A stretch of DNA of 18,337 nt from Flammeovirgaceae bacterium UBA4659 (GTDB lineage Bacteria; Bacteroidota; Bacteroidia; Cytophagales; Cyclobacteriaceae): NCBI GenBank assembly GCA_002405445.1, contig DHLV01000270.1, positions 1-18,337 on the forward strand, read 5' to 3'. The first letter of the stretch is position 1. Every line of letters starts with the position of its first letter. A model generated the notes under the pieces. The model searched no databases. It was not told where the DNA came from and was given only the letters and a program-made list of their open reading frames with translations. Below are positions 15,797 to 18,337 of this stretch, one piece after another. The position numbers and the translations under genes are program-made.

Positions 15797-18286
15797 TTAA
15801 TGTTGAAAGTGTGCAAACGTAAGATTACCGCACCACTCCTGATCTTGCTGCCCAATTGGCATTCCCGGGGGCGCTGTTAAGATTTTGTCTGTTTTAAACT
15901 CGTTGGGGTCGTCTCTCAGTTGGTCAATAACAGCAGCAAGGTATTGATAGTGGCCTTTCCAATTTTCATCTGCGGGTCTTGCGGCCAGCCACAGTTGCAG
16001 TTGTGCCAACCGTTGCCTCACAATCGCTTTGGTCTGCACTGATGCTTCGTCATCTACCATTAACTTGGCAAGGTTGTTAACCAGCGCGAGGTTGGTGCCC
16101 ATTTGAATGCCCCCTTGCATTCCCGATAACGGGCTTGATTTGATAGTCGCATTTAGCATTTTATCAATCACGGTTGTAAGTGCAGGCAATTTGTTGTCAC
16201 GCAGGTTGTGCTCCACCAACCGGTTGGCACGTGCAGGGTTCAAAATCAGTCCAAAAATCATGTCGGCAGCGGTTTCGGCAGCAGCCAATGGATCGAATGT
16301 TAACTCGGTTTTGATTTTCACCAGCTCGCGGTGACGGTTGTAGCCCAACGGCCTTGGCGGGATGATTTTTAACAAGTTCTCGGGCAACACCAATGCAGAG
16401 GGCTCAACTGTTTTTAATACAGCATTCAATGCTTTCTGCTCTTGCTCAGTCGTCAACAATTGTGTTACCGGCTGGCCATCGCCACGAAGTGCATATCGGT
16501 AATTAAGCCCACCTATCATTTTCACGGCTGCTTCCGCTTGATAACGGTGAAAGAAATACATCGGCACCAGCACTTCTTCTAATGTGGCCAACGGGGCACC
16601 GACTTGAATGTTCCGTTCACCCAAGTTGCTCAATGCAATCTTTCTAATTTCCATCACACGGTTCAATTCGTCTACCGGGTCGTTTCCATTATCCCACAGG
16701 TGTGCATAAGGATGTGCCCCGCCCTGAGGTCGTGCGTCTTGATCGGATAGGAACGTAAGCCCCTCTTTTAACGACTGCTGAATAATGCCGGTGAGTGCTT
16801 TTTCTTCATCCGTCCCCGCAGGAAAATCTTGATAGCCATAGGCAATCGTTACTTTATCGAACACACCGATTTTGGTATCATACGCTTCGCTCAAATCAAT
16901 TTTGTCATTTACGATTTTGGCAATGGGGTGTGGATAATCCATTACCGAAGCCATGTTTTCTGCGCTAGCCGAATAGGCATGCGCCAATCCCAAAGTATGG
17001 CCTACTTCGTGGGCGGCCAATTGCCGCAGCCGGGCGAGTGCCATTTGTTCCATCTCTTTCGAGACAGGTTTACCCTCTTCATACGGTGCAAGCAATCCTT
17101 CTGCAATTAAATAATCTTGCCGCACGCGCAGCGATCCGAGCGTCACGTGCCCTTTAATGATTTCGCCCGTGCGCGGGTCGGTTATGCTGCTCCCGTACGA
17201 CCAGCCGCGCGTGGAGCGGTGCACCCAGTTGATGACGTTGTAGCGCACGTCCATCGGGTCTGCACCTTCTGGCAGCAGTTCTACCCGAAATGCATCCTTG
17301 TAGCCCGCAGCGGTATATGCTTGGTTCCACCAACGCGCCCCTTCCATTAAAGCAGACCGAATAGGTTCCGGTGCCCCGGGGTCCATGTAATAAACGATGG
17401 GTTTCACGGGTTCACTTACGGCTGCACTCGGGTCTTTCTTTTGAAGGCGGTGCCGTGTGATAAACCGTTTTTCCAGCGGCTCGCTGATGGGCGTGGCGTA
17501 GTCATAAAACGAAAAACTGAAATAGCCTGCGCGAGGGTCGAACTTGCGCGGCTTGTAGTTGTTGTCGGGCAATTGCACAAATGATTGATGCTGCCGTACC
17601 GTTACGCTGCCGGCAGTGGGCGTTACGCTGCGGATATACCCGCCAGTGGCTTGGCCTGTAAAGGTTAACGTCACTTCAAATTCTGTATTGAGCGGAAAGT
17701 TTTTGGTGCGCGGCAAATAAATTGCTGACCGCGACTTATCCAATGAATAGTTCCCTTGCTGCTGCGATTTGAGCGTGCCCGCCACATCGTGGAGATCTTG
17801 CAACAGAAAATCGGTGGCATCTACCAGCACTTTTCCTTCTTCCTCCGCCAACGCAGTAAATCCCCACAGCACTGACTGCGCAAACGACTCTTCCACGGCT
17901 TTGCGTTCAGCCCCGCTGCCGGTGCGGGCACGGTAGAAATAATTTAGTTCCGTGAGCAAGATTTTGTTGCCGCGCTTCTCAAACTTCACCACACGCTCTT
18001 TACCGAGTTGGTTTCTGTCCAATCCAATATCGTTGGAACCCACTCCGGCCGTGAGTGACTCCACATGCAACAGCTCGGTATCAAACTTATCGATGACCAG
18101 AAATACCTTATCCTGCTTTTCGTCATAATAGAATTCAAAGAAGCCTTCGTACTTTTTCATGCCGGCTACTTTGGTAGCGATGGGCGACACGGTGATCGGT
18201 GCAGGTGCTACCTCTGTCTTTTTCTTCTGTGAAAATGAAAGCGCGGTTACTGCGAGCGTCAAAAGGAACAGAACAACTTTGCGCAT
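15797..18286 (-). CDS. Secreted zinc-dependent metalloprotease, DUF5118/DUF5117/DUF4953 type
   Basis: 829-aa met-zincin peptidase with signal peptide MRKVVLFLLTLAVTALSFSQ. A short DUF5118-like stretch (KYEGFFEFYYDEKQDKVFL, about 45-63) is followed by a DUF5117-like beta-rich region to about residue 290 (LGKERVVKFEKRGNKILLTE; LPRTKNFPLNTEFEVTLTF). The catalytic domain carries H426-E-V-G-H430-T-L-G-L-A-H436, the full HExxHxxGxxH site, with the Met-turn at M449 (SVM449DYP). The remaining C-terminal region is helical and DUF4953-like. It probably acts in the periplasm or at the cell surface; substrate unknown. ATG 18286 gives the signal peptide directly. Only 51 bp upstream are visible, with no convincing -7 box (nearest TACCTTCA). 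Confidence 0.94.
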   Translation of the reverse strand: MRKVVLFLLTLAVTALSFSQKKKTEVAPAPITVSPIATKVAGMKKYEGFFEFYYDEKQDKVFLVIDKFDTELLHVESLTAGVGSNDIGLDRNQLGKERVVKFEKRGNKILLTELNYFYRARTGSGAERKAVEESFAQSVLWGFTALAEEEGKVLVDATDFLLQDLHDVAGTLKSQQQGNYSLDKSRSAIYLPRTKNFPLNTEFEVTLTFTGQATGGYIRSVTPTAGSVTVRQHQSFVQLPDNNYKPRKFDPRAGYFSFSFYDYATPISEPLEKRFITRHRLQKKDPSAAVSEPVKPIVYYMDPGAPEPIRSALMEGARWWNQAYTAAGYKDAFRVELLPEGADPMDVRYNVINWVHRSTRGWSYGSSITDPRTGEIIKGHVTLGSLRVRQDYLIAEGLLAPYEEGKPVSKEMEQMALARLRQLAAHEVGHTLGLAHAYSASAENMASVMDYPHPIAKIVNDKIDLSEAYDTKIGVFDKVTIAYGYQDFPAGTDEEKALTGIIQQSLKEGLTFLSDQDARPQGGAHPYAHLWDNGNDPVDELNRVMEIRKIALSNLGERNIQVGAPLATLEEVLVPMYFFHRYQAEAAVKMIGGLNYRYALRGDGQPVTQLLTTEQEQKALNAVLKTVEPSALVLPENLLKIIPPRPLGYNRHRELVKIKTELTFDPLAAAETAADMIFGLILNPARANRLVEHNLRDNKLPALTTVIDKMLNATIKSSPLSGMQGGIQMGTNLALVNNLAKLMVDDEASVQTKAIVRQRLAQLQLWLAARPADENWKGHYQYLAAVIDQLRDDPNEFKTDKILTAPPGMPIGQQDQEWCGNLTFAHFQH

Positions 18287-18337
18287 ACGGCTGGATTAAG
18301 TGATGCGTGAAGGTAGGAAATAAAAGTAAGTTAAGGA

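Noticed and set aside
1..18337. CRISPR arrays, tRNA/rRNA genes, transposases and phage genes
   Set aside because: Nothing matching these was seen on either strand by eye.

Overview
The window looks like a chromosomal segment of a Bacteroidota bacterium, most likely of the Cytophagales type. The evidence is the gene families present (a DUF5117-type zinc metalloprotease, a TPR histidine kinase, an imuA-imuB-dnaE2 cassette, secreted amidohydrolases), two close matches to the Bacteroidota -7 promoter box TAnnTTTG, the near absence of Shine-Dalgarno sequences, and moderate base composition. No rRNA, tRNA, CRISPR array, phage gene or transposase was seen. I could not run any search, so all family names come from motifs recognised by eye.

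Left part (1-3520), housekeeping RNA and ribosome functions. It holds the 3' part of an NFACT/RqcH-like gene that runs in from beyond the left edge (+), a class I SAM methyltransferase related to the RlmK/RlmI group (-), and a TrmH/SpoU-type RNA methyltransferase (+). The divergent gap between the two methyltransferase genes (about 2356-2725) carries two clear TAnnTTTG boxes lying at or very near the start codons, and a 141-bp element with perfect 16-bp terminal inverted repeats and nested palindromes.

Middle part (3553-8981), a minus-strand operon imuA-imuB-dnaE2 (imuC). This is the SOS mutagenesis cassette for translesion synthesis. Just upstream of imuA is an AT-rich array of inverted TACTAA/TTAGTA half-sites at about 11-12 bp steps, a good candidate operator. 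No lexA-like gene is in the window.

Right part (9204-18286), all minus strand, a run of exported proteins. In transcription order these are a large zinc metalloprotease (HExxHxxGxxH), a TPR sensor histidine kinase, and three tandem amidohydrolase paralogues. Only the middle amidohydrolase keeps the metal-binding His-x-His. Its two neighbours have replaced both histidines, which suggests one active enzyme with two degenerate partners in the periplasm.

The most unusual signal is a 21-bp GC-rich palindromic unit present twice. One copy sits inside the intergenic composite repeat, interrupting one arm of a larger palindrome. The other sits inside the coding sequence of the last amidohydrolase, where its 21 bp add exactly seven codons in frame. 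This resembles a small mobile palindrome that can tolerate protein-coding targets.
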